A stretch of DNA of 7,799 nucleotides. Source: Pseudomonadota bacterium (GTDB taxonomy: Bacteria > Pseudomonadota > Alphaproteobacteria > Rhizobiales > Xanthobacteraceae). This document shows positions 1-6,230 of this stretch, piece by piece (position 1 is the first letter of the stretch; every line of letters begins with the position of its first letter). The stretch covers positions 1 through 7,799 of the forward strand of contig JAEXXW010000364.1 of assembly GCA_023405565.1 (NCBI GenBank), given 5' to 3'. The position numbers were made by a program, and so were the translations under genes. The notes below the pieces were generated by a model. The model saw only the letters and a list, made by a program, of their open reading frames with translations. It was not told the DNA's origin and ran no database searches.

Positions 1-14
1 GTTGGAAACAGGAA

Positions 15-42
15 GGCCGGGACCGCTCACGCGATCCCGGCC
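15..42 (-). terminator. Possible intrinsic terminator of the ParB-like gene
   Basis: A perfect 8-bp stem (arms 15-22 and 35-42, GGCCGGGA/TCCCGGCC) continues after one mismatch as CGC/GCG (24-26 and 31-33) around a TCAC loop. On the minus strand it lies 7 nt past the stop codon of the ParB-like gene and is followed by TTCCTGTTTCC. That tract is pyrimidine-rich but not a clean U run. Position and stem strength suggest a terminator; the weak U tract keeps this tentative. Confidence 0.5.
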
Positions 43-48
43 CGGTCC

Positions 49-2076
49 TCACTCGGCGGCTTGCAGATAGGCGTCCACTTCCGGCGCAGCGTCCAGCCAC
101 GCGGGCCGCGCGGTGCGTAGCAGGGACGGCAACCAGCCGGTTCCGGCCAGAAGCTGTTCGGCAGCCTCCGCCATGTCAGGCTTCTTCAAGCCTGTGATCT
201 GCTCGGCGGCTTCGTCGCTGACACCTTCACAAACGGCAGCGAGGATATGCGCCTTGGTCACGCGACCGAGATAGGTCCGGGTCGTCGGAGTCCAGTGCGC
301 CGTCATGTCCAGCGCCACCGCGCTCGCCAGCTTCTCCGTGGTCGCGCGGGCGTTCGGCTTCTGCTCCCACGGTATCCTGACCGCATTGACGGTCAGCGAT
401 GCGCAATGGGCGAGCAAGGCCATGAGGCTCGCCTGATCCAGCCCGGCGACGAACGACCACAGGTCCGCCACGTCGCGGGGCATGTCCGATGCCCATCCGG
501 CATGACGATCCGCCAGCGCCTGCGCGGCGGGCGTGTCCTCGATCCCGTCCGCGTGGGACGCGAGATACGCGCTGGTCAGCCTGATTTCGAGGCAGGAGGC
601 TTCCCCGCCGCGATAGAAGGTCTGCGCCGCGAGCGCATGAACAACCGCCACAAGCGCCATGTCCGGTTGCTCGCCAAGGGCGAGACGCAGGCCAAGGGTG
701 CGATGCGCGGTCAGGTCGCGGACAAGGGCATCCGACAGCGGCTTTCCCGCATCACCGGCATCCTCGTCTTCCGGGTTCGGTTCGGCGTCCTCGCCATCGT
801 CCTCGTCCCATATGATTTCCCCATCCTCGGTGATGGTGACGGTTTTACCATCTTCGCCTTCCTCCATTTCCGGTGCCTCGTCCTCGGCGCGGATAAAGCC
901 GCGTTCGATGCGGGCGGTGCCGTCATGGTTCAGGATGACGAACACCCCACCGCGCCCGATCTCGTCGGCATCATAGGCGTGGCGCTTGGCGTCGATCCGC
1001 TCGATCTCCATTTCCAACTCCCCGAACCGCTGATCCGCTTCGTCGGGCAATTCGTCATAACCCTCATATTCAGCGGTCAGACGGTCGTATTCTTCCTGCG
1101 CGGCATCATAGGCGGCGGCGTCTTCCGCCGACAGGTCCACCGGATGCGGATAGGTGCGGCGCATCCCGTGGGCATGGGGGAAGTCGATGTGAACGGTGGT
1201 CCACTTCCATCCCTCTGATACCTGCACTTCGGCGGCGATGGTTCCCAGCTTGTCGATGACCAGCCGGTCCAGCAGCGCGGCGTCCTCGAAAAAGCCGCCC
1301 CGGTCCTCGGTGAAGAGGTCGCGGATGATGGTGCCGCCCGCTTCGGCATAGGCGTCCGCCCCGACGAAACGCGCGCGCCGGTCGGTCGCCTCCACGTTCA
1401 TCTTGGTCAGGTCGCGCCGGATGATCCACGGCTCGCGGTTATAGGACAGGTTGTCGAACACCTGCTCCTGCCGGTCGTGATCCTTGGTGATGGCGAAGGC
1501 CATCAACTGGTCCAGCGACAAGCCGCCCTGGCGATAGACCTGCATCAGCTTCGGGCTGACCGCGCCGAGACGCATCCGCTGGCGGACGACATGCGGAGTC
1601 ACGCCGAACCGGGCGGCAATCTCTTCCGCGCCCCATCCACGATTGTCCGCCAACTCCCGGAACCGCTCATACTGGTCGGCGGGATGCATCGCCTCGCGGG
1701 TGACGTTCTCGTCAAGCGAGATTTCTGCCGCATCGTTCTCGGTATCCAGAACACAACGGATCGGTTCGGATTTCTTGATCTGCTTGCGCTTCACGCGCAG
1801 CATTTGCGCCAGCCTCCGGCCTTCGCCGATGGTCACGAAGTAGCTTCCGGTCGGTTCGCCGTCCGTGTTCGTCTCCGGCTCCACCACCAGATTTTGCAGC
1901 ATCCCCTTGGCGGCGATGCTGGCTGCCAGCGCCTCGATATGGGCTTCGCTGTGCGGGGTCTTGCGGGCATTGCGGGGCGACTTCTTGAGTTTCGACAGCG
2001 GCAAGGACAGCACCGCGCCGTTTTCTGCGGCGGGGACGTCGGAAACCGTGGCGGTCGTTTCGATAGTGTCGGTCAT
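49..2076 (-). CDS. Large orphan ParB/KorB-like DNA-binding protein
   Basis: A 675-residue protein of the ParB/RepB/Spo0J superfamily, probably a partition or regulatory DNA-binding protein of a plasmid or integrative element. The N-terminal ParB domain spans about residues 22-125. Its nucleotide-pocket motif reads GEGRRLAQ (84-91), so the usual GERR glutamate position is glycine. ENVTREAMHP (123-132) matches the family's ENxxR...P segment, and a helix-turn-helix follows at about 148-171 (WGAEEIAARFGVTPHVVRQR). Residues 315-364 are charged and possibly coiled coil, and 397-441 are strongly acidic. The long C-terminal half (about 442-675) I do not recognise; classical ParB is only about 300 residues. 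I chose the ATG at 2076 because AAAGGA lies 8 nt upstream and the ParB-like part begins soon after. The frame stays open upstream to 2190, but that extension looks like translated leader. No parA is in the window. Superfamily assignment is firm; the partition role is inferred. Confidence 0.88.
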   Translation of the reverse strand: MTDTIETTATVSDVPAAENGAVLSLPLSKLKKSPRNARKTPHSEAHIEALAASIAAKGMLQNLVVEPETNTDGEPTGSYFVTIGEGRRLAQMLRVKRKQIKKSEPIRCVLDTENDAAEISLDENVTREAMHPADQYERFRELADNRGWGAEEIAARFGVTPHVVRQRMRLGAVSPKLMQVYRQGGLSLDQLMAFAITKDHDRQEQVFDNLSYNREPWIIRRDLTKMNVEATDRRARFVGADAYAEAGGTIIRDLFTEDRGGFFEDAALLDRLVIDKLGTIAAEVQVSEGWKWTTVHIDFPHAHGMRRTYPHPVDLSAEDAAAYDAAQEEYDRLTAEYEGYDELPDEADQRFGELEMEIERIDAKRHAYDADEIGRGGVFVILNHDGTARIERGFIRAEDEAPEMEEGEDGKTVTITEDGEIIWDEDDGEDAEPNPEDEDAGDAGKPLSDALVRDLTAHRTLGLRLALGEQPDMALVAVVHALAAQTFYRGGEASCLEIRLTSAYLASHADGIEDTPAAQALADRHAGWASDMPRDVADLWSFVAGLDQASLMALLAHCASLTVNAVRIPWEQKPNARATTEKLASAVALDMTAHWTPTTRTYLGRVTKAHILAAVCEGVSDEAAEQITGLKKPDMAEAAEQLLAGTGWLPSLLRTARPAWLDAAPEVDAYLQAAE

Positions 2077-2084
2077 GGTCTTGA

Positions 2085-2090
2085 TCCTTT
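2085..2090 (-). promoter_or_regulatory. Ribosome binding site fixing the ParB-like start
   Basis: AAAGGA on the minus strand sits 8 nt before the ATG at 2076. It supports that start over the longer reading that begins at 2190, which would run through the leader hairpin and has no comparable site seen here. Confidence 0.6.
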
Positions 2091-2095
2091 GGCTT

Positions 2096-2129
2096 GGGTT
2101 TCGCGCAGCGAAGCGCCGCGCTGAAACCC
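2096..2129 (-). promoter_or_regulatory. Leader hairpin upstream of the ParB-like gene
   Basis: A long dyad: GGGTTTC (2096-2102) pairs with GAAACCC (2123-2129). Inside it GCGC (2103-2106) pairs with GCGC (2118-2121), leaving position 2122 bulged, and then 2107-2110 pairs with 2114-2117 around a 3-nt loop. In minus-strand RNA the 2107/2117 pair is G-U, while in plus-strand RNA it would be an A-C mismatch. The fold is therefore better in the ParB-like transcript. It ends 5 nt upstream of the ribosome binding site, so it could affect translation or mRNA stability, or the DNA could be a protein operator. The structure is visible; the role is inferred. Confidence 0.5.
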
Positions 2130-2302
2130 TGCCCGTCGGCGAGACCGGGGGGTGCAAGGAGCAAGGGCGGCCGGGACGGAGGGGGATCACCCGGCCTGCA
2201 CAAGCGGATCGAAATCATGACTGAGAGTGTGAAACACGCATCCGCGCGGAAGGCTGGGGAGACCGTCCCGGTCGAGCGTCAGCGATCCCTTGCGCCGCGC
2301 CA

Positions 2303-2317
2303 GGGGGCAGCGCCCCC
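2303..2317. repeat. Small perfect GC hairpin
   Basis: GGGGGC (2303-2308) and GCCCCC (2312-2317) form a perfect 6-bp dyad around a 3-nt loop. Neither strand has a T tract after it, so it does not look like a classical terminator. It could be a REP-like intergenic element; only one copy is present in this window. Confidence 0.35.
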
Positions 2318-2425
2318 AAGCAATTAGCCCGGCATGAGCGCGAGCAGGCGCCGGGCACGAGGACCGGATCAGGATGGATAAAGATCAAAACCTGAAAGCC
2401 ATGCAGCCTGATCGCCGCGCCGCCT

Positions 2426-3052
2426 CTATACTTTCGGGTCAGCGTGACCCAGTTCAACCGCCTTGCGACGTTGGGCGGTCGTCAACGCACTCCAAAACCG
2501 ATGAACGCGCGCAGTCGGCATTTGTCTGAGATCGTCGATATGTTGGGCGCGGCGAAGCTCGATCTGGAAGAACGACGGGTGATGATCGATGTTGAAGGCC
2601 TGAAGCTTCCAAAACACGACGGCGGCGTATTTCGGCGTGAGCTTCTTGTTCTTGCGATAGTAATCCAGAGCCCCCGACAGGATGGGATTGTTCTCTTTCG
2701 CGGCAAGCTGTTCGAGTGTGCGGATGCAGGATTCCAACTGCATCTGTTGGGTCAGCTTGGTGAGGTGACGCTTCGCCTCGGCTGGCGACAGGCGCCGCCC
2801 TTTCTCCATGACCGCCACGTCGAATTGAAGTATGCAGTGGGAGCCGACCCAAAGCGTCGCATCGGTATAGTGATTGGCGATCTCGAAGTGGTAGCGAAGG
2901 TCTTGCTGGCCGCAGAGTTCACAGGTTTCGACGGGTTGCTCGTGATCGACTGTGTTGTCGGTGAAGGACCACTCGTCGAACGCAGCCGGCAGGTTTCCCG
3001 CCACTGAAAGCGGAAGAATACTGTCACGAACCCGTTGCGTGTATCCGCCCAT
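2426..3052 (-). CDS. Hypothetical protein with a CxxC...HC putative zinc-binding motif
   Basis: A 208-residue protein I cannot assign to a named family. Near the N terminus, CELCG (residues 44-48) is followed about 25 residues later by LWVGSHCI (67-74). C44, C47, H72 and C73, with H55 and H61 between, could ligate zinc in a small treble-clef-like fold. This CxxCG...VGSxCI layout occurs in hypothetical proteins of phages and mobile elements, from memory and unverified. The rest (about 88-205) is rich in charged helices, with no signal peptide or membrane segment, so it is probably cytosolic and may bind nucleic acid. The start has only a weak GGGCGG-like site upstream, but the next in-frame Met is residue 82, past the motif. 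It is transcribed away from fic across a shared 99-bp control region. The 349-bp gap to the ParB-like gene argues against tight co-transcription. It appears less GC-rich than that gene. Confidence 0.75.
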   Translation of the reverse strand: MGGYTQRVRDSILPLSVAGNLPAAFDEWSFTDNTVDHEQPVETCELCGQQDLRYHFEIANHYTDATLWVGSHCILQFDVAVMEKGRRLSPAEAKRHLTKLTQQMQLESCIRTLEQLAAKENNPILSGALDYYRKNKKLTPKYAAVVFWKLQAFNIDHHPSFFQIELRRAQHIDDLRQMPTARVHRFWSALTTAQRRKAVELGHADPKV

Positions 3053-3064
3053 GATGGTGCCGCC

Positions 3065-3131
3065 CGTTATTTAAGACCGCTTAACTTAGCCCAACCTCTA
3101 TTTAAGCCAAGTGGCAATTGCTTAAATAACG
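3065..3131. promoter_or_regulatory. Inverted-repeat operator region between divergent genes
   Basis: A perfect 11-bp inverted repeat, CGTTATTTAAG (3065-3075) and CTTAAATAACG (3121-3131), brackets the control region. Its core TATTTAAG recurs at 3099-3106. Four TTAAG/CTTAA half-sites are present at 3071-3075, 3080-3084, 3102-3106 and 3121-3125; the first two form TTAAG-N4-CTTAA. The last half-site overlaps the proposed fic -35 box, as expected for repression. The winged helix of the Fic protein is the nearest candidate ligand. The repeats are directly visible; the regulator is inferred. Confidence 0.5.
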
Positions 3132-3146
3132 CTGCACCCACATAAT
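3118..3146 (+). promoter_or_regulatory. Candidate promoter of the fic-SIR2-Argonaute operon
   Basis: TTGCTT (3118-3123) and CATAAT (3141-3146) are separated by 17 bp. The -10 matches the consensus at five of six positions; the -35 matches only the TTG. Transcription would start at about 3152-3154, on the fic ATG, giving a leaderless or nearly leaderless mRNA. Consistent with this, no well-spaced ribosome binding site precedes the ATG: the GGGG at 3147-3150 is only 1 nt away from it. Confidence 0.4.
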
Positions 3147-3151
3147 GGGGC

Positions 3152-4333
3152 ATGTCCGAATCAGCTTCCAACCTCCGGCTAGGCCGCTTTGTCGAGACCT
3201 CGATTGCGGGCGAAATGGTGCGCGCCTTCGTGCCGCCTCCGCTGCCGCCGAAACCGCCGATCGACGTGCTGGATCTTCTGGAGCGGCTCAGTCTGGCGGA
3301 ACGTGCCTTGGGGCGACTGGACGGCATCACCATGCTGCTGCCGCGTCAGGAACTGTTCCTCTACATGTATGTGAGGAAAGAAGCGGTGCTTTCATCCCAG
3401 ATCGAGGGCACGCAATCGACTCTTTCGGATTTGCTCCGCTTCGAGACCGAGGCGCAGGCGGGACAGCCGATCGACGATATCCGCGAAGTGTCGAACTATG
3501 TCGATGCGATGATGTATGGGCTGGAGCGCCTGGAAGGCTTGCCGCTTTCGCTGCGTCTGATCCGCGAGATGCACGAACGCTTGCTGCAAAGCGGGCGTGG
3601 CGGCACGAAAAATCCCGGCGAGTTTCGGCGGTCTCAGAACTGGATCGGTGGCTCACGTCCAGGCAACGCGCTTTTTGTGCCGCCGCCGCCGACCGAGATG
3701 GATGGTTGTCTCGATGCGCTTGAGCGATTCATGCACGAGGACGATTCGCGTTTGCCCGCCCTCATCAAGGCCGGGCTGCTGCATGTCCAGTTCGAGACCA
3801 TCCACCCGTTTCTTGATGGCAACGGCAGGATCGGCCGCTTGCTGGTGACGTTGTATCTCTGCGTCAACGGTGTGCTGCGCAAGCCGCTCCTCTATTTGAG
3901 CCTGTACCTGAAAACTCATCGCGCCGATTATTACCGACTGCTTCAGGAGGTGCGCGAGCACGGGGCATGGGAAGCCTGGCTCGATTTCTTCCTCACCGGC
4001 GTGGCGGATACGGCAAATCAGGCGTTCGATGCAGCCACAAGGATTGTCGATCTGTTCAAGGAAGACCGCGAACGGATTACGACAGAGAGCGACCGGGCAG
4101 GCTCCGCGCTTCGTATCCATGATCTGTTTCAGCAGAACCCGTTCCTGACGGCCAACCAGCTCGTTCAGAAGACAGGTCTCTCAGCCCCCACGGTCAACGC
4201 TGCGCTCGCCGACCTGGAGCGGTTCGGCATCGTCGAGGAAATCACCGGGCGCAAACGGGGGCGCGTGTTCAGTTACCGGCGATATTTCGCCATCTTGAGC
4301 GAGGGAACCGACCCGCTCCCCACTGCGGCCTAA
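3152..4333 (+). CDS. Fic family AMP-transferase with C-terminal winged helix
   Basis: A 393-residue Fic protein; enzymes of this family usually transfer AMP from ATP to a hydroxyl side chain of a target protein. The Fic N-terminal region (about 10-95) includes AFVPPPLPPKPP (25-36) and SSQIEGT (81-87), the (S/T)xxxE(G/N) inhibitory motif of class II enzymes whose glutamate (E85) blocks ATP. The complete catalytic motif HPFLDGNGRIGR lies at 218-229 with H218 as the general base, and a target-binding flap at about 163-180. A winged helix-turn-helix follows at about 322-375, typical of Fic proteins that may bind DNA. Nothing appears truncated or mutated. The ATG at 3152 gives the usual N terminus, though it lacks a good ribosome binding site. 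The gene leads a three-gene operon, 13 bp ahead of SIR2-APAZ. Family and activity are well supported. The target is unknown; autoregulation or modification of the neighbours is inferred. Confidence 0.92.
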   Translation: MSESASNLRLGRFVETSIAGEMVRAFVPPPLPPKPPIDVLDLLERLSLAERALGRLDGITMLLPRQELFLYMYVRKEAVLSSQIEGTQSTLSDLLRFETEAQAGQPIDDIREVSNYVDAMMYGLERLEGLPLSLRLIREMHERLLQSGRGGTKNPGEFRRSQNWIGGSRPGNALFVPPPPTEMDGCLDALERFMHEDDSRLPALIKAGLLHVQFETIHPFLDGNGRIGRLLVTLYLCVNGVLRKPLLYLSLYLKTHRADYYRLLQEVREHGAWEAWLDFFLTGVADTANQAFDAATRIVDLFKEDRERITTESDRAGSALRIHDLFQQNPFLTANQLVQKTGLSAPTVNAALADLERFGIVEEITGRKRGRVFSYRRYFAILSEGTDPLPTAA

Positions 4334-4334
4334 C

Positions 4335-4341
4335 AAGGGGG
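4335..4341 (+). promoter_or_regulatory. Ribosome binding site supporting a GTG start
   Basis: AAGGGGG (4335-4341) pairs with the 16S anti-Shine-Dalgarno sequence with one G-U wobble and lies 5 nt before the GTG at 4347. It fixes the SIR2-APAZ start on GTG; the next in-frame Met is residue 42, after the NAD-binding loop. Confidence 0.65.
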
Positions 4342-4346
4342 AGACT

Positions 4347-6230
4347 GTGCCGATAAAAACTATATCCGCCGCACAATTTGCGACCGCCTTCGACCTGAGG
4401 CCCAATCTCGTGGCCTGGTTCCTAGGCGCTGGTGCATCGGCCGCCTCCGGCATCCCGACCGGCTATGCAATGATCCGCGACTTCAAGGCGCAAATCTTTT
4501 GCCGCGAGACAAACCTGTCAAAGCGAGAGATCGATACGGCTGATCCAGTGTGGATCGACAGGATCGATGCCTTTTTTCGGCAAACGTCACTGTTGCCGCC
4601 TGACGGCGATCCTACGGAATATGCCAAGGCGTTCGAAGCGGTCTATCCAGAAGCCCGGCATCGCCGACAGTATATAGACGATGCGATCTCCAAGGGCACT
4701 CCCTGTTTTGGACATAAGGTGCTTGGCAGTCTTATGGCTGCTGGCAAGGTCGATAGCGTTTTCACCACGAACTTCGATCCGCTTATCGAGGAATCGGCGC
4801 ATTCGGCAAATGCGATCCTCCCGATAGACGGCCAGAACCGCCCGACTGTGGCGGCGATCGATTCCGCCGACCGTGCCATGCGGTGCCTGAATGAATCGGA
4901 CTGGCCGTTGGTAGCGAAGCTCCACGGCGATTATCAGTCGATCACGATTAAGAACACGGGATCAGAACTGGAGGAACAGGACGCCCGAATGCGGCATGTG
5001 CTGGTGGAATCCGGCAAGCGCTTCGGAATGATCTTCGTCGGCTATAGTGGACGCGACGCTTCGATCATGGAGGCGCTGAACACGGTTCTGGATGGGCCGT
5101 CGCCATTTCCCAACGGGCTTTACTGGCTCACCTCGTCAGTTTCGCGCTTGCTGCCAGCAGTGATCGAATTCCTAGATCGTGCTCAAGCAGCCGGCGTGGA
5201 CGTGGCCGTCGTCGAGTGCGCGACCTTCGACGAGCTGGCTGCGGATATCATCAAGATAACCGACCTGCCCCAGCCGCTTCTTGGCCGCGTGATGGCAGGG
5301 CGACCTACGCCGCGCCTCGTGCCCGTTCAGGTTCCACATACCAAAGCCCGCGCCTTCCCGGTGCTGCGCTATTCGGCAATTCTGCTCCCATCGATGCCGA
5401 CCGTAGCCAGACGCATCAGGCTGAGCCAATCAACGACGTCGGCAGAAGTGCGCGAGATCTTCAAAGTGAAGGGATACCGAGCGACGGCAGCCGCGTTGGG
5501 GCGTGAGCTAGCGGCGTTCGGGCGGGACCAGGAAATCCTGGATGCCTTGGCTCCGCTCGGCCCATCGCTCGCTGGCACGATCGACCTAGATCCGGTCGCC
5601 GATAGCTGGGCGGTGGGGTTGCTCTACGACACGCTTGTGCGGTCTCTCGCCCGACAGCGCCCGCTCATCCCACGCTACAGGCGTTCGGGCCATTCGCTCG
5701 TCGTTGCAACACCGCGCGATAGCGATGATCCTGATCGAACGCGGCGTCAGCAACAAACCCTGTCCCGGCTGCGCGACGCCTACGGCACCAGTCTGTTTGG
5801 CACAGTGCCAAAGCTTGGCTTCCCGTTTCAGGAGGGTGTCCACCTCAAGCTGGAACGAGTCGATGGAAAGTGGTGGTGCGGCTTCGAGCCCTACACGTTT
5901 GTCCAGTTGCCCCGGCAAGATAGTTCCCAAACGGACATTGCGGAGGGTCTGGTCGCCGAAGAAGCTCCGGCTGAAATGGGTATGCGAGCCGAGCGCCGAG
6001 GTGATCCTGCCGGTGACTGGCGCCGCGAGCGATGGGCTCCGCGCTATAATAGGAATTGGGCCAGCATTATTGGGGCTTGGGCACAGCTTCTAACCGAAAC
6101 GGGAGGCACGACCCGAAGTGCCTTCGGGCTCGAAGAGGGCACTGGCATTGATGCCGTGTTCAAGGTGTCACCCGTCACAGGGTTCAGCCGACCATCGCAT
6201 CACCATACCTACTTCGACAGGAGCAAATGA
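4347..6230 (+). CDS. SIR2-APAZ NADase effector of a short-Argonaute (SPARSA) system
   Basis: A 627-residue protein: an N-terminal SIR2 domain (about 15-305) fused to an APAZ domain (about 325-627). SIR2 hallmarks are the NAD-binding loop GAGASAASGIPT (27-38), TTNFD (140-144), KLHGDY (191-196) with the likely catalytic H193, and FVGYSGRD (230-237). No Cys zinc site of deacetylase sirtuins is evident, as expected for defence NADases. APAZ domains resemble Argonaute N/linker regions and hold the partner Argonaute; YGTSLFGTVPKLGFPFQEG (479-497) and ERWAPRYNRNWASIIGAWA (561-579) look like its conserved parts. In characterised SPARSA systems, guide-directed recognition of invader nucleic acid activates the SIR2 domain, which hydrolyses NAD+ and stops infection by cell death or dormancy. 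It starts on GTG, 13 bp after fic, and its stop overlaps the Argonaute start. A low-complexity acidic stretch at about 526-558 looks like an APAZ insertion. Family call is firm; activity here is inferred. Confidence 0.93.
   Translation: MPIKTISAAQFATAFDLRPNLVAWFLGAGASAASGIPTGYAMIRDFKAQIFCRETNLSKREIDTADPVWIDRIDAFFRQTSLLPPDGDPTEYAKAFEAVYPEARHRRQYIDDAISKGTPCFGHKVLGSLMAAGKVDSVFTTNFDPLIEESAHSANAILPIDGQNRPTVAAIDSADRAMRCLNESDWPLVAKLHGDYQSITIKNTGSELEEQDARMRHVLVESGKRFGMIFVGYSGRDASIMEALNTVLDGPSPFPNGLYWLTSSVSRLLPAVIEFLDRAQAAGVDVAVVECATFDELAADIIKITDLPQPLLGRVMAGRPTPRLVPVQVPHTKARAFPVLRYSAILLPSMPTVARRIRLSQSTTSAEVREIFKVKGYRATAAALGRELAAFGRDQEILDALAPLGPSLAGTIDLDPVADSWAVGLLYDTLVRSLARQRPLIPRYRRSGHSLVVATPRDSDDPDRTRRQQQTLSRLRDAYGTSLFGTVPKLGFPFQEGVHLKLERVDGKWWCGFEPYTFVQLPRQDSSQTDIAEGLVAEEAPAEMGMRAERRGDPAGDWRRERWAPRYNRNWASIIGAWAQLLTETGGTTRSAFGLEEGTGIDAVFKVSPVTGFSRPSHHHTYFDRSK
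6219..6223 (+). promoter_or_regulatory. Ribosome binding site for the Argonaute gene, inside the SIR2-APAZ 3' end
   Basis: AGGAG lies 3 nt before the ATG at 6227 and 6 nt before the second, adjacent ATG at 6230. Spacing favours the second ATG; the first gives the familiar ATGA overlap with the SIR2-APAZ stop. The two choices differ by a single methionine. Confidence 0.6.

Larger units (their letters stand above)
2077..2425. other. Non-coding stretch between the two minus-strand genes
   Basis: These 349 bp hold the leader hairpin of the ParB-like gene and a small perfect hairpin at 2303-2317. There is also a spaced 7-bp inverted repeat, GATCAGG at 2367-2373 and CCTGATC at 2407-2413. No convincing gene is seen: the 36-codon frame at 2217-2327 has no ribosome binding site and no recognisable product. 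The ParB-like promoter probably lies here because the gap is large, but I could not pick a clear -35/-10 pair. Confidence 0.5.

Noticed and set aside
247..1218. Plus-strand open frame of 323 codons antisense to the ParB-like gene
   Set aside because: It lies wholly opposite a gene with clear ParB motifs, has no ribosome binding site or recognisable domain, and is the usual product of GC-rich third-position bias.
1477..2124. Plus-strand open frame of 215 codons antisense to the ParB-like N-terminal half
   Set aside because: It is opposite the well-supported ParB domain and has no family resemblance; treated as a shadow.
2077..2190. Longer N terminus of the ParB-like protein starting at 2190
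   Set aside because: The extra 38 residues would be read through the leader hairpin and precede a good ribosome binding site and ATG at 2076; they show no domain-like sequence.
2303..2317. GC hairpin as terminator of the CxxC gene
   Set aside because: It is over 100 bp past the stop codon and neither strand has a T tract after it.
2217..2327. Possible 36-codon gene in the intergenic stretch
   Set aside because: No ribosome binding site, no recognisable product and odd composition; not enough to support a gene.
2444..3007. Plus-strand open frame of 187 codons opposite the CxxC protein
   Set aside because: I preferred the minus-strand frame for its ordered CxxC...HC motif and plausible composition. 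The plus frame shows no motif and no ribosome binding site. This choice is less certain than for the other shadows.
3653..4120. Minus-strand open frame of 155 codons within fic
   Set aside because: It lies opposite the Fic catalytic motif and has no domain; shadow frame.
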